Shown here one piece after another: positions 25,590 through 34,594 of a stretch of DNA of 64,000 bases (the stretch's first letter is position 1; each line of letters opens with the position of its first letter). Source of the DNA: Pseudofrankia inefficax (GTDB lineage: Bacteria > Actinomycetota > Actinomycetes > Frankiales > Frankiaceae); contig NC_014666.1 of assembly GCF_000166135.1 (NCBI RefSeq), positions 6,820,001 to 6,884,000 on the forward strand, in the 5' to 3' direction. The notes under the pieces were generated by a model that was not told the DNA's origin, ran no database searches, and saw only the letters and a list, made by a program, of their open reading frames with translations. Both the position numbers and the translations under genes were made by a program.

Positions 25590-26474
25590 ATGGCGGACAC
25601 GCCGAATGCCGATCCGACGACGACCGGCCAGCCGATGGCCGGGAAGACGGTCGTCATCACCGGCGCGAGCGCCGGGATCGGGGCGGCGGCGGCCAGCCAG
25701 CTCGCCGCGCTCGGTGCGCGGATCATCGTCCTGGGCCGGTCCCCGGTGAAGACCGCGGCGGTGGCGGAGCAGACCGGCGCGACCGGGGTCGTCGCGGACT
25801 TCGCCCGGTTCGCGGACGTGCGCCGCGCGGCGGCCGAGGTCACGGAGCTCTGCCCACGGATCGATGTCCTGATCAACAATGCGGGTGGCCTGTTCCCCGG
25901 GAACACCAGGACGGACGACGGCCACGGGACGACGGTTCAGGTGAACCACCTGGCGCCGTTCCTGCTGACCGGCCTGCTGATGCCCCGGCTGACCGAGACC
26001 CCGGGATCGCGGGTCGTCATCACGAGCAGCGTCGCCAACATCGCGGGCCGGATCGACCTGGCCAACCTGAACCGCTTCCCCCGGATTCTCGGCCAGTTCC
26101 GCGCCTACGCCGACAGCAAGCTGATGAACATCCTGTTCGCCCGCGAGCTCGCCCGCCGCGCGGCACCCGGCGGCCCGACGGCCACCGCGGTCCACCCGGG
26201 ACTGATCAACAGCGAGTTCGGGCGAGACGCCTGGATCATGCGCAACTGCTACCGCCGGCCACTCGGTCTGGTGGGCAAGGCCTCCACGGCGGCGAACGGC
26301 GCCGAGCCGCTGGTCGCCGTCGCGACGCGGCCGGACCCGGAAACCGTGAACGGCGCCTACCTCCACCGTTTCCGGCCACGGGACCGGTTCCTCACCCCGG
26401 CACAGGCCCGTGACCCCGACCTGGCCCGCGAGCTGTGGGACCTCTCGGCCAAGCTGGTCGATCTGCCCGGCTGA
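25590..26474 (+). CDS. Short-chain dehydrogenase/reductase
   Basis: 294 residues. Cofactor motif TGASAGIG at 24-31, NNAGG, the catalytic serine in ITSSVANIAG and YADSK (Tyr-x-x-x-Lys). The C-terminal part (HPGLINSEFG) resembles the retinol dehydrogenase/WW-oxidoreductase type SDRs. It would oxidise or reduce an alcohol/ketone pair with NAD(P). ATG 25590 follows AGGGAGAACG. It is divergent from the acyl-CoA ligase gene, and a shared lipid or steroid pathway is possible but not shown. Confidence 0.92.
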   Translation: MADTPNADPTTTGQPMAGKTVVITGASAGIGAAAASQLAALGARIIVLGRSPVKTAAVAEQTGATGVVADFARFADVRRAAAEVTELCPRIDVLINNAGGLFPGNTRTDDGHGTTVQVNHLAPFLLTGLLMPRLTETPGSRVVITSSVANIAGRIDLANLNRFPRILGQFRAYADSKLMNILFARELARRAAPGGPTATAVHPGLINSEFGRDAWIMRNCYRRPLGLVGKASTAANGAEPLVAVATRPDPETVNGAYLHRFRPRDRFLTPAQARDPDLARELWDLSAKLVDLPG

Positions 26475-26554
26475 GTCCCGCTGCGAGGCGCTGACTCCAA
26501 GCCGACACGCTGCCCGATAGCGCTGGTTACCGGGTCTCCCTAGCATCGGGAGCC

Positions 26555-27376
26555 GTGGAATGGAACCTGCGGACGTGCGCGCGTAAGGGCCATGTGACCT
26601 ACCGGCCCGACGAGACCGAGCTCGCCACGCGGCTGCGGGTCGAGACCGCGGCCGGCGTCGCCTGGCGCTGCCTGCGCTGCGGAGACTTCACCATCGGGGA
26701 GCCGCTGGGTGGCGGGCCGGCGGACGAGGCGCCGGTGCTGCTGCGCGGCCGGGCCCTGCGGGACGCGATGGTGCTGCGCCTGCTGGCGCTCGAACGGCTG
26801 GTCCGCGCGGTGCTGCTGGTCCTGATCGGGTACGCGATCCTCCAGTTCCGTCACTCCCAGGCGCAGGCCGAGGACCTCTTCGACCGGGCGCTCCCGGCCG
26901 CGAAGCCGCTGGCCGACGTGCTGCACCTGGACCTCGACAGCAGCCCGACCGTGACGCATCTGCGCCACCTCATCTACACGCAGCCGAAGACGCTGCTGCT
27001 CGTCGCGGTGCTGATGTTCGGGTACGCGGCGATCCAGGTCGCCGAGGGCGTCGGGCTGTGGCTGCTCAAGCGGTGGGGCGAGTACTTCGCCGTCGTCGCG
27101 ACCTCGATCTTCCTGCCGCTCGAGGTGTACGAGCTGACCGAGCACATCACCTGGCTGCGGGTCGCGGCACTGGCCATCAACATCGGCGCCGTCGTCTACC
27201 TGGTGGCGTCCAAGCGGCTGTTCGGAGTCCGTGGCGGCCACGCCGCCTTCGAGGCCGAACGGCACAGCGCGTCGCTGCTGGAGGTCGACGAGGCGGCGGC
27301 CGTCCCGCCGGCTGAGCCGGCCGCCGACCAGGACCAGGATCTGGCGCCCGCGGCCAAGTCAGGCCCGGCCTCGTAG
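26555..27376 (+). CDS. DUF2127 membrane protein with N-terminal zinc-ribbon-like segment
   Basis: 273 residues. The membrane part has about four hydrophobic segments (LVRAVLLVLIGYAILQF, TLLLVAVLMFGYAAIQV, YFAVVATSIFLPLEVYEL, VAALAINIGAVVYLVAS) with the DUF2127 pattern around EGVGLWLLKRWGEY. Before it sits a short segment with Cys8, His13, Cys39 and Cys42 that may bind zinc. The tail is acidic and Ala-rich. Function is unknown. TAGCAT lies only about 8 bases before the GTG start, so the transcript may be nearly leaderless. It ends 35 bases from the convergent kinase gene. Confidence 0.8.
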   Translation: MEWNLRTCARKGHVTYRPDETELATRLRVETAAGVAWRCLRCGDFTIGEPLGGGPADEAPVLLRGRALRDAMVLRLLALERLVRAVLLVLIGYAILQFRHSQAQAEDLFDRALPAAKPLADVLHLDLDSSPTVTHLRHLIYTQPKTLLLVAVLMFGYAAIQVAEGVGLWLLKRWGEYFAVVATSIFLPLEVYELTEHITWLRVAALAINIGAVVYLVASKRLFGVRGGHAAFEAERHSASLLEVDEAAAVPPAEPAADQDQDLAPAAKSGPAS

Positions 27377-27411
27377 TCCCCACGATCTCAGGGCCTCAGC
27401 CACCGCGACGG

Positions 27412-29130
27412 TCAGCGTCGGCGGCCGGCATGCCGGTGCGCCTGCAGGCCGATCGCCGTGGCGACCTGGTGCGGGCTCGTCGGGTAGAGCATCCGGGTGT
27501 CGAACAGGACGTCGCAGCGGATCGCCGGGTTCCGCCAGATGCAGCGGTACCGGTCGTTGGGCAGCCACCAGGTCTGGCGGTCGACGTGCGGCGTGCGCAC
27601 CGTCCACTGCGGGGTCGGCCAGGCCGCGACGACGTCACGCTGGCCCAGCCGGACGATCTGGGCGCCACGAAGCTGCGCCCACGGGATGTCGTAGCTGCGC
27701 CCACCCGCGTCGGCGCGCAGCCCGCCGGGCGTGACCGCGAGCCGCGGCGGGGCGATCCCGAGCCGCAGCCGCCACAGCCCGCGCCGCAGGCAGGCGGCGA
27801 CGACGAACGCGAGCGCCACCCCGACGCAGAGGCTGCCCGTCCGGGCCGAGGGTGTCTGGGCCGGGTTCACGCTGCCGGCGAGACAGGCGAGCGCCGCGAG
27901 CAGAGCGACGAGCGCGAGCAGGAGCACCGGAATCCCGGTCACGAGGTGGGACCAGCGCCGGCCGACGAACACGAACGACTCGTCGTCATCGGGAGGCCCG
28001 ATCCGCGTCCGCGCGAGGCCGGGTGGACGTGGCCCCGGCACCGGGGCGCGCGGGAAGCTCGGGACCGCCACGGCCGAGCCGACCACCGGACCGGGGAACG
28101 CAGGCGCAGGGAGCACGGGAGCGGGGAGGGCCGGGCGCTCGGGCTCGACCCGGGTCGCGACGAGCACGCCCTGGCCGGGCCCGGCGGCCGGCGGGCCTGA
28201 GGCGGACGGTCCTGCGCTCACGGGCGGCAGGGGCCAGGACGCGACCTCGGCCTCCCGCTCTCGGACCAGCCGGACGACAGCCGGCGGCCAGGCCAGCGGC
28301 GCCTGGCCACGGTGGGCCGCGAACCCGGCCAGCAGCCGGCCCACGGCGGGGCGGCCGGCCGGGTCCTTCACAAGGCAGGGCCGGATCAGGTCGAGCAGCC
28401 GGCCGGGCACGCCGTCGAGATCGGGCTCGTCGTGCACCACCCGGAACAGCACGGCGGCCGGGTCGCCGGGGCCGAACGGGTCGCGTCCGGTCGCCGCGAA
28501 GATGAGCACCGCGGCGAACGAGAAGACGTCGGACGCCGGCCCGACCTCCTCACCCGCGGCCTGCTCGGGCGACATGTAGGCGGCCGTGCCGAACACCTGG
28601 CCGGAGCGGGTCAGCGCCGTCTGGCCGGCCGACCGGGCGATCCCGAAGTCGATCAGCCTGGGGCCGTCGACGGCGAGCAGCACGTTGCTGGGCTTGAGAT
28701 CCCGGTGCGCGATGCCGGCCAGGTGCACGGCGCCCATCGCCTCCAGCATCCCCGCGCCCAACGTCAGGCAGGCGTCGGGCGACAGCGGGCCGGCCTGTTC
28801 GACCGCCTCACGCAGCGACGGGCCCGGGACGTACAGGGTGGCGAGCCAGGGCAGCGGGCCGTCCGGGTCTGCGTCCAGGACCGGCGCGGTGTAGGCGCTG
28901 GCGACCCGGCGGGCCACCGTCACCTCCCGGCTGAACCGCCGGCGGAACAGCGGGTCGTCCGCCAGCTCCGGGTGCACGACCTTGACCGCGACCGACCGGC
29001 CCGCCGGCGAGCGCGCCAGGAAGACCCGGCCCATCCCGCCCTCGCCGATCAGCGCGCGAAGGACGTACGGGCCGACCGTCGCGGGGTCCCCCGGGCCGAG
29101 GGAACGCAGATGTCCCACGGAAGTCGCCAC
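27412..29130 (-). CDS. Serine/threonine protein kinase with two membrane segments and C-terminal PH-like domain
   Basis: 572 residues. The kinase domain covers about 20-285: glycine loop GEGGMG (29-34), Lys50, HRDLKPSN (142-149, catalytic Asp144), DFG (161-163) and the activation-loop end MSPEQ. A Pro/Ala-rich linker follows, then two adjacent hydrophobic segments (VLLLALVALLAALACLAG and LCVGVALAFVVAACL). A final domain of about 100 residues (LAVTPGGLRADAGG, IPWAQLRGAQI) resembles bacterial PH domains. The N- and C-termini should both be cytoplasmic, unlike PASTA kinases with an outer sensor. GTG 29130 was preferred. The kinase may act with the FHA proteins of the cell. Confidence 0.9.
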   Translation of the reverse strand: MATSVGHLRSLGPGDPATVGPYVLRALIGEGGMGRVFLARSPAGRSVAVKVVHPELADDPLFRRRFSREVTVARRVASAYTAPVLDADPDGPLPWLATLYVPGPSLREAVEQAGPLSPDACLTLGAGMLEAMGAVHLAGIAHRDLKPSNVLLAVDGPRLIDFGIARSAGQTALTRSGQVFGTAAYMSPEQAAGEEVGPASDVFSFAAVLIFAATGRDPFGPGDPAAVLFRVVHDEPDLDGVPGRLLDLIRPCLVKDPAGRPAVGRLLAGFAAHRGQAPLAWPPAVVRLVREREAEVASWPLPPVSAGPSASGPPAAGPGQGVLVATRVEPERPALPAPVLPAPAFPGPVVGSAVAVPSFPRAPVPGPRPPGLARTRIGPPDDDESFVFVGRRWSHLVTGIPVLLLALVALLAALACLAGSVNPAQTPSARTGSLCVGVALAFVVAACLRRGLWRLRLGIAPPRLAVTPGGLRADAGGRSYDIPWAQLRGAQIVRLGQRDVVAAWPTPQWTVRTPHVDRQTWWLPNDRYRCIWRNPAIRCDVLFDTRMLYPTSPHQVATAIGLQAHRHAGRRR

Positions 29131-29293
29131 CGACCACCATTCCGACCAGCACTGGGCAATCCGCCCGCGAGAGGACGTACCCCTTCGCGCCCGCACGCTA
29201 CCTCAGCCGGTCTCGGGCCGAACCCGCTGACGTCGATCGGACAGCCCTTTGGGTGGGGCGCGGCCCGGTTACCGACCGGCACCCGCCCGATGA

Positions 29294-30151
29294 TCAGCCA
29301 GCGGCTCCCGAGACGACGGACAGCAGCTCCAGCACGGTCGCCGTGATCTCGTCGCGGGCGGTCGCCAGGTAGGGCCGCGGATCGACGCCTGCGGGGTTGT
29401 CGGCGAGCGCCCGCCGTATGGCGCCCGTCATGGCGACGTTCAGCGCGGTGCCGATGTTGACCTTGCTGATCCCGGCGGCCACCGCGGCGCGCAGCGTCTC
29501 GCCCGGCACGCCGGACGAGCCGTGCAGCACCAGCGGCACGGGCAGCCGGGCGCGCAGCTTCTCGATCAGCGGCAGGTCCAGGACCGCGGACCGCGACGTC
29601 ATGGCGTGCGAGCTGCCGACGGCGACGGCCAGCGCGTCGACGCCCGTCTCCTCGACGAACCGCTCGGCCTCGTCCGGGTCGGTCCGCACTCCCGGTTCGT
29701 GGGCGCCGCGTGGGGCGTCCGGCTTGCCGCCGACGTAGCCGAGCTCCGCCTCGACCCAGAGCCCGGCGGCCTGCGCGGCCTGCCTGGCCCGGCGGGTGCG
29801 TTCGACGTTGTCCCGGTAGGGCAGCGGGCCGCCGTCGTACATCAGGGAACTGAACCCGGCCCAGGCCGCCGTGTCGACGAGTCGGTCCTCGGTGACGTGG
29901 TCCAGGTGCAGGGCGATCGGAACGGCCGCGAGCCCGGCCACCGCGCCGGCGGCGGCGGCGATCGGGACGACCTGCCCGCCGTGGAAGGCGACCGCGTTCT
30001 GGCTGATCTGGAGGATCACAGGCGTCTGGCGGATCTCGGCGGCGCGGGCGATGGCCTCGGCGTGCTCCAGCGTGATGACGTTGAAGGCGGCCACGCCACT
30101 GCCGCGCGCGGCGGCGGCGGCGACCAGGTCGCCCGTGCTGGCGATGGTCAT
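29294..30151 (-). CDS. Class II fructose/tagatose-bisphosphate-type aldolase
   Basis: 285 residues of the FbaA/GatY/KbaY family. The catalytic Asp84 and a zinc-binding His lie in HLDHV. LWVEAELGYVGG follows, then AVAVGSSHAM and LVLHGSSGVPGETLRAAVAAGISKV with the other zinc histidines. It would cleave a ketose bisphosphate to dihydroxyacetone phosphate and an aldehyde. In this operon, with two PfkB kinases and a SIS protein, tagatose-1,6-bisphosphate is the likely substrate. ATG 30151 overlaps the upstream kinase stop (ATGA). It is the last gene of the four-gene operon. Confidence 0.9.
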   Translation of the reverse strand: MTIASTGDLVAAAAARGSGVAAFNVITLEHAEAIARAAEIRQTPVILQISQNAVAFHGGQVVPIAAAAGAVAGLAAVPIALHLDHVTEDRLVDTAAWAGFSSLMYDGGPLPYRDNVERTRRARQAAQAAGLWVEAELGYVGGKPDAPRGAHEPGVRTDPDEAERFVEETGVDALAVAVGSSHAMTSRSAVLDLPLIEKLRARLPVPLVLHGSSGVPGETLRAAVAAGISKVNIGTALNVAMTGAIRRALADNPAGVDPRPYLATARDEITATVLELLSVVSGAAG

Positions 30152-31068
30152 CGGCCGGCCCGGCCGAGGGTCTCGGAGATCACGTCGACGGACTCCCGCT
30201 GGTAGTCGGCGGCCTCGAACTCGCCGGCGGTGGGTGAGAGCACGGCGGCCGCGGCGAGCGCGACGCAGTCGGCCAGCAGCGGCCCGAGCGCCGTGCCGGC
30301 GCGCAGGCCGCGGGCGAGCGCGGCGACGACCGCGTCCCCGGCGCCGGTGGGATTGCCGGTCAGCCGTCGCCGTGGCCTGGCCCGCCAGGCGGTGTCGCCC
30401 GCGACCGCGACCAGGCCGTCGGCGCCGAGCGAGGCGACGACCAGGACGCCGAAGCGGTCCGCCACCGCGCGGGCCGCGAGGACCGGATCGCTCTCGTCGG
30501 CGCAGTCGCGCAGCTCGTCGGCGTTCGGCTTGACGACGGTCGGGCGCGCCGCGAGCGCGGCGAGCAGCGCGGGACCGCTGGCGTCGAGGACGACCGGCCG
30601 GCCGTGGCCGCGGGCGAGGCTGGTCAGCCGCGCGAGGCCGTCGACCGGCGCGTCGGCGGGCAGCGACCCGCTGAGCACGACGACCTCGGCGCTCGGGATC
30701 AGTTCGGCCGCCCGGGCGACGAACCGCGGCCAGTCGTCCACCAGCGCCGGCTCGTTGAGCAGCGTGACCGTGTCGGTGGTCTCGTCGACGAGGGCGAAGG
30801 TCCGCCGGGTCGCGCTGGTGGTGGGCACCAGGTCGTGGCCGACGCCGAGCCTGCTCAGGCCGGCGGCCAGCTCGGCCCCGGTCTCGCCGCCAGCGGTGGT
30901 GAGCAGCCGGGCGTCCTGACCGAGCAGGACCAGGAGCCGCGCGACGTTGGTGGCCTTGCCGCCCGCCCGGCGCGCCGTCTCCCGGATCCGGTTGGTGGCG
31001 CCGACGGTCAGTCGCTCGACGCGGTAGGTGACGTCGAGCGCCGGACTGGCCGAGACGCAGAGGATCAC
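30148..31068 (-). CDS. PfkB-family 1-phosphofructokinase/tagatose-6-phosphate kinase-like protein
   Basis: 306 residues. The N-terminus ILCVSASPALDVTYRVERL and GGKATNVAR (36-44) mark the LacC/FruK branch of PfkB kinases. The catalytic Asp245 lies in GNPTGAGDAVVA. This branch phosphorylates fructose-1-P or tagatose-6-P to the bisphosphate used by the class II aldolase encoded next. The start GTG 31068 and the upstream stop share GTGA, and its stop overlaps the aldolase start as ATGA. Which isomer is used is inferred only from the neighbours. Confidence 0.9.
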   Translation of the reverse strand: MILCVSASPALDVTYRVERLTVGATNRIRETARRAGGKATNVARLLVLLGQDARLLTTAGGETGAELAAGLSRLGVGHDLVPTTSATRRTFALVDETTDTVTLLNEPALVDDWPRFVARAAELIPSAEVVVLSGSLPADAPVDGLARLTSLARGHGRPVVLDASGPALLAALAARPTVVKPNADELRDCADESDPVLAARAVADRFGVLVVASLGADGLVAVAGDTAWRARPRRRLTGNPTGAGDAVVAALARGLRAGTALGPLLADCVALAAAAVLSPTAGEFEAADYQRESVDVISETLGRAGR

Positions 31069-31967
31069 GGCGTGGCGCCGGCCGGGGCGAGGATGACCGA
31101 CCGGGTCAGGTGACGCGGCTGGTCCGGGTCGAACCCCTGCCGCTGCGCCAGTCGCACGCCGAGCAGCTGGACCCGGACGAGGTCGGCGAGCGGGTCGAGG
31201 TCGTCGTTGACGACCGTCGCGCCGGTGGCCTCGATGTCGCGGACCAGGCCCGGCACCGGCTCGCCGAAGATCCAGACCACCCGTCCGGGCTCGGCGATCG
31301 AGATCGGCCCGTGCCGGTACTCCAGCTGCGGGTAGCTCTCCGTCCAGAGGCGGGTGGTCTCGCGGAGCTTCAGCGCCGCCTCGCTCGCGATCGCGGCGCA
31401 CCACCCGGCGCCGACGAAGGTGAACTGCCGGGCCGCGTCGACCGCGGGGGGCAGGCTGTTCGCGCCGTCGAGGATGCCCTGGGCCTGCGCGGCGGCGGGC
31501 TCGGCGGGCTGGCCGAGCGACGCGCGCAGCAGCGTCAGCGTCGTGGTGGCGAACACGGTCTGCACGACGGACACCTCGTCGGCGAAGTCCAGCACGATCG
31601 CGGCGCCGGCCCCGGCCGCGGCTGGCGAGTCCGCGACGGCGGTGAGGACGGTGACGGGCGCCTCGGCCGCCCCGATCGCGCGCACGACCTCGGTGGTCGT
31701 GCCGGACCGGGTGATGGCGACGACCCGGTCGTAGGCGCGGCCGGCGGGCCACTGCCCGGCGGCGAACGCGTCGGTCTCGCCGGCGCCGGCCGCCTCGCGC
31801 AGCGCGGCGTAGGCGGCGGCCATGAACCAGGAGGTGCCGCACCCGAGGACGGCGACGCGCTCGCCGGGCTGGGGCAGCAGTCCGGCGACCTCGGGGAGCC
31901 GTTCGCGGGCCTGCGCCCAGGCGAGGGGCTGTCGGGCGATCTCGCGGCCGGCGTGTGAGGTGGTCAC
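31065..31967 (-). CDS. SIS-domain sugar-phosphate isomerase/deaminase (AgaS/GlmS-like)
   Basis: 300 residues with two SIS domains. The first has GCGTSWFMAAAYAALRE and AITRSGTTTEVV; the second has FVGAGWCAAIASEAALKLRETT, then ESYPQLEYRHGPIS. The Glu-x-x-His segment and KLRE are typical of the isomerase half of GlmS and of AgaS-type deaminases. It lacks the glutaminase domain, so it is not GlmS itself. Converting an amino-sugar phosphate to a ketose phosphate would feed the kinase and aldolase that follow. GTG 31967 overlaps the previous stop (GTGA). Confidence 0.88.
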   Translation of the reverse strand: MTTSHAGREIARQPLAWAQARERLPEVAGLLPQPGERVAVLGCGTSWFMAAAYAALREAAGAGETDAFAAGQWPAGRAYDRVVAITRSGTTTEVVRAIGAAEAPVTVLTAVADSPAAAGAGAAIVLDFADEVSVVQTVFATTTLTLLRASLGQPAEPAAAQAQGILDGANSLPPAVDAARQFTFVGAGWCAAIASEAALKLRETTRLWTESYPQLEYRHGPISIAEPGRVVWIFGEPVPGLVRDIEATGATVVNDDLDPLADLVRVQLLGVRLAQRQGFDPDQPRHLTRSVILAPAGATP

Positions 31968-32974
31968 GGTCGTAGTGCCCTTCGGTCGTCGACCAGCTGG
32001 TCGAGGGTGGGTTGGGCCGCTGTGCCGCCCACGGCGCGGACCGAGCGGGAGCCGGCGACGACCCCGCGCCGCAGGCATTCGGGGATCGGCAACGACCGCA
32101 TCCAGGCGTCGAGGAACGCGGCGTTGAACGTGTCGCCGGCGCCGGTGGCGTCCACCGGCACCGTCGGAACGGCCGGCGCGCTGGCGAGCTCACCCTCGGC
32201 GCCGATCGCGCGGGCCCCCTGGTCGCCGTCCTTCACGACGACGAGCGGGCCGTGGCCGGCGAGCAGGCGGCAGGCGGCGGTGAGGTCGAGGTCCGGCCCG
32301 GCCGCTCCGGCGGCGCGCGCGAGGGCGAGCGCCTCACGGCGGTTCGGCAGCAGCAGGTCTAGGTGGCCGAGCAGGCGCCCGACGCCGGCCCAGGCTCCGG
32401 TCGGGTCGTCGTTGGTGTCCAGCGAGGTGGTCACGCCGGCCGACCGCAGCTCGGCGAGCAGGTCGGCGAGCCCGGCGGCCAGCCCCGGCTGCAGGAAGAG
32501 CGAGCAGACGTGGACGTGTCCGAGGCCGGCCGGCACCAGCCGGCGCGCGACGGCCAGGACCTCGGCGGCCGTCAGCGTCGGGATCGTGCCGGGCAGCGTG
32601 AGGATCGCGCGGTCGGGACCGGTCGACAGGACGACGGTCAGGCCGGTCGGCTGGTCGGGCCGGATGACCAGCGCGCTCGTGTCCACCCCGGCCCTCGCCA
32701 GCGTGCTCGTCATCGTCGCGCCGAAGCCGTCCGCGCCGATCGCCGCGGCGAGAGCCACCGGGCGCCCGAGCCGGGCCAGGCCGTGGGCGGTGATCCCGGC
32801 GGAGCCGCCGACGACCAGCGCCGCGGTGTCGAGCAGCTGCTCGGCCTGGCCGAACCGAGGGACGACGTCGCCCTGCAGGACCAGGTCGGGGTTCAGGTCT
32901 CCGACGACGAGCACGCGCTGTGCCCCTACGCCTTGTGCCCCCAGGCGTGGTGCGCCAGGGCCGTCGTCGGACAT
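31964..32974 (-). CDS. PfkB-family carbohydrate kinase (ribokinase-like)
   Basis: 336 residues. It begins RVLVVGDLNPDLVL, has GGSAGITAHGLARLG (substrate loop) and ends with DATGAGDTFNAAFLDA, in which Asp281 is the catalytic base. The branch is ribokinase/2-keto-3-deoxygluconate kinase-like rather than LacC-like, so it probably phosphorylates the free sugar while the other PfkB gene adds the second phosphate. ATG 32974 is the start that leaves a short disordered lead; its ribosome site is weak. It is the first gene of the four-gene operon and is divergent from the GH4 gene. Confidence 0.88.
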   Translation of the reverse strand: MSDDGPGAPRLGAQGVGAQRVLVVGDLNPDLVLQGDVVPRFGQAEQLLDTAALVVGGSAGITAHGLARLGRPVALAAAIGADGFGATMTSTLARAGVDTSALVIRPDQPTGLTVVLSTGPDRAILTLPGTIPTLTAAEVLAVARRLVPAGLGHVHVCSLFLQPGLAAGLADLLAELRSAGVTTSLDTNDDPTGAWAGVGRLLGHLDLLLPNRREALALARAAGAAGPDLDLTAACRLLAGHGPLVVVKDGDQGARAIGAEGELASAPAVPTVPVDATGAGDTFNAAFLDAWMRSLPIPECLRRGVVAGSRSVRAVGGTAAQPTLDQLVDDRRALRP

Positions 32975-33004
32975 GGCGCCAGTCTGTCCCAAGCGGTCCA
33001 CTGT

Positions 33005-33020
33005 GTCCACAAACGCTCAG
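33005..33020 (-). promoter_or_regulatory. CGTTTG site between the kinase operon and the GH4 gene
   Basis: On the minus strand the sequence CTGAGCGTTTGTGGAC contains a CGTTTG core (33010-33015). The core also occurs upstream of the DeoR and binding-protein genes (35397, 35419, 35469). This suggests a shared DeoR operator in both divergent regions of the sugar locus. Confidence 0.4.
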
Positions 33021-33072
33021 AAAAGATGATTGATCCTGTCCTTTTGGCGCCCGTGCATGCAATGCTCGCCGC

Positions 33073-34434
33073 GTGACCACCGTCTGCTTCGTCGGCGCCG
33101 GATCGGCCGAGTTCACCCGGCAGCTGCTGCGCGACCTGTTGACCTACGACGATCTCGGGCCGCTGACGCTCGTCCTGCACGACGTCGACCCGCGCCGGCT
33201 GGAACTCGCGGAGGGCCTGGCGCGCGTCGCGGTCGAGCGGCACGGGCGCCCAGCCACGATCCGGGCTACCCAGGACCGCGCGGCGGCGGTGAGCGGCGCC
33301 GACTTCGTCATCAACGCGGTCAACATCGGCGGCCACGCGGCGACCCTGACCGACTTCGAGGTCCCGGCCCGGTTCGGGCTGCGCCAGACGATCGCCGACA
33401 CGCTGGGGGCCGGCGGGATCTTCCGCGGGCTGCGGACCTTCGGATTCCTCGACGAGCTGGCGACGGACATGCTGGCCGAGGCCCCGGACGCCTGGCTGCT
33501 GAACTACACCAACCCGATGGCGATGAACATCCAGTTCGCCGCGACCCGCCACCCGGAGCTGAAGGTCCTCGGGCTGTGCCACTCCGTCTACTGGACGGTG
33601 CACGACCTCTGCGAGCTGATCGACGTGCCGTTCGACGACGTGTCGTTCCACAGCGCCGGGGTCAACCACCAGGCCTGGGTGCTGCGCTGGGAGCGGGACG
33701 GGGTGGACCTCTACCCGGAGCTCGACCGCCGCATCGCCACGGACCCCGAACTGGCCCGCCGGGTCCGGGTCGACATGTACCGCCGGCTGGGCTTCTACCC
33801 GACCGAGACCAGCGAGCACTCGGCCGAGTACGTCCCCTGGTATCTGCACGAGCCGGCCGAGATCGAGCGGCTGCGCATCCCGATCGACGACTACGTCGGG
33901 ATCAGCGCCCGCAACCTGGAGGACGTCGAGGCGCTGATGCCCGCGGTGGCCGCCGGCCAGTACGTCGAGCCGGAGGAGGAGGCCGCCGAGTATGCCCCGC
34001 AGGTGATCCACAGCATGGTCACCGGGACCGCCCGCACGATCCAGGCGACGGTCCGCAACGAGGCTCCTGGGAACGCCGGGGATCCGGTACTCCCGGGGCC
34101 GGCAGGGCTGCTCATCGACAACCTGCCGCGCGGGGCGGCGGTCGAGGTTCCCTGCCGCATCGACGCGGCCGGCGCGGTTCCGGTCCCGGTCGGGGACCTG
34201 CCCGCGCAGTGCGCCGCGCTCAACCGGACGTTTCTGTCTGTGGTCGACCTGACCGTGCGGGCCGCGATGCTCGGCCGGCCCGACCACATCCGCCACGCGC
34301 TGATGGCCGACCCCAACACCGCGGCGACCCTGACCGTCGCCGAGATCTGGCGCCTGGCCGACGAGATGGTCGCCGCGCACGGCGACCGCCTGCCAGCCCC
34401 CCTCCGCGAACGCCTCGGCAACCCGTCCTCCTGA
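33073..34434 (+). CDS. Glycoside hydrolase family 4 (alpha-galactosidase/6-phospho-glycosidase type)
   Basis: 453 residues. The NAD-binding start is VCFVGAGSAEFTRQL, then NYTNPMAMN (144-152) and the metal site Cys169 in LGLCHSVYW with His199 in AGVNHQAWVL. These are the GH4 hallmarks. Members cleave alpha- or beta-glycosides by NAD+ and Mn2+ redox chemistry. The sequence looks closer to the alpha-galactosidase (MelA) branch than to phospho-glucosidases, but I cannot fix the substrate. GTG 33073 is divergent from the kinase operon. It probably hydrolyses the disaccharide brought in by the ABC importer downstream. Confidence 0.9.
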   Translation: MTTVCFVGAGSAEFTRQLLRDLLTYDDLGPLTLVLHDVDPRRLELAEGLARVAVERHGRPATIRATQDRAAAVSGADFVINAVNIGGHAATLTDFEVPARFGLRQTIADTLGAGGIFRGLRTFGFLDELATDMLAEAPDAWLLNYTNPMAMNIQFAATRHPELKVLGLCHSVYWTVHDLCELIDVPFDDVSFHSAGVNHQAWVLRWERDGVDLYPELDRRIATDPELARRVRVDMYRRLGFYPTETSEHSAEYVPWYLHEPAEIERLRIPIDDYVGISARNLEDVEALMPAVAAGQYVEPEEEAAEYAPQVIHSMVTGTARTIQATVRNEAPGNAGDPVLPGPAGLLIDNLPRGAAVEVPCRIDAAGAVPVPVGDLPAQCAALNRTFLSVVDLTVRAAMLGRPDHIRHALMADPNTAATLTVAEIWRLADEMVAAHGDRLPAPLRERLGNPSS

Positions 34435-34475
34435 GCTGCCTCCCTGGCGGCCCGCACCACCCACCTAGGTGCCCG

Positions 34476-34550
34476 TGATCGGCGTTTCAGCCCTCGGGTG
34501 GTCGTAAGAACGGCCTGGTCACGACCACCTCAGGGCTGAAACGGCGATCA
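34476..34550. repeat. 75-bp intergenic hairpin repeat, copy 5
   Basis: Arms 34476-34505 and 34521-34550 pair almost completely. The stem carries TTTCAGCCC/GGGCTGAAA where copy 4 has TTTTGGCCC/GGGCCAAAA, a compensatory change. It lies between convergent genes, 41 bases after the GH4 stop and 44 bases after the DeoR stop, where a bidirectional terminator would be expected. Confidence 0.92.
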
Positions 34551-34594
34551 AGGCCGGTGCCGCGGCGCGGCGGCAGCCGAAGGGCCGCGCCTGG

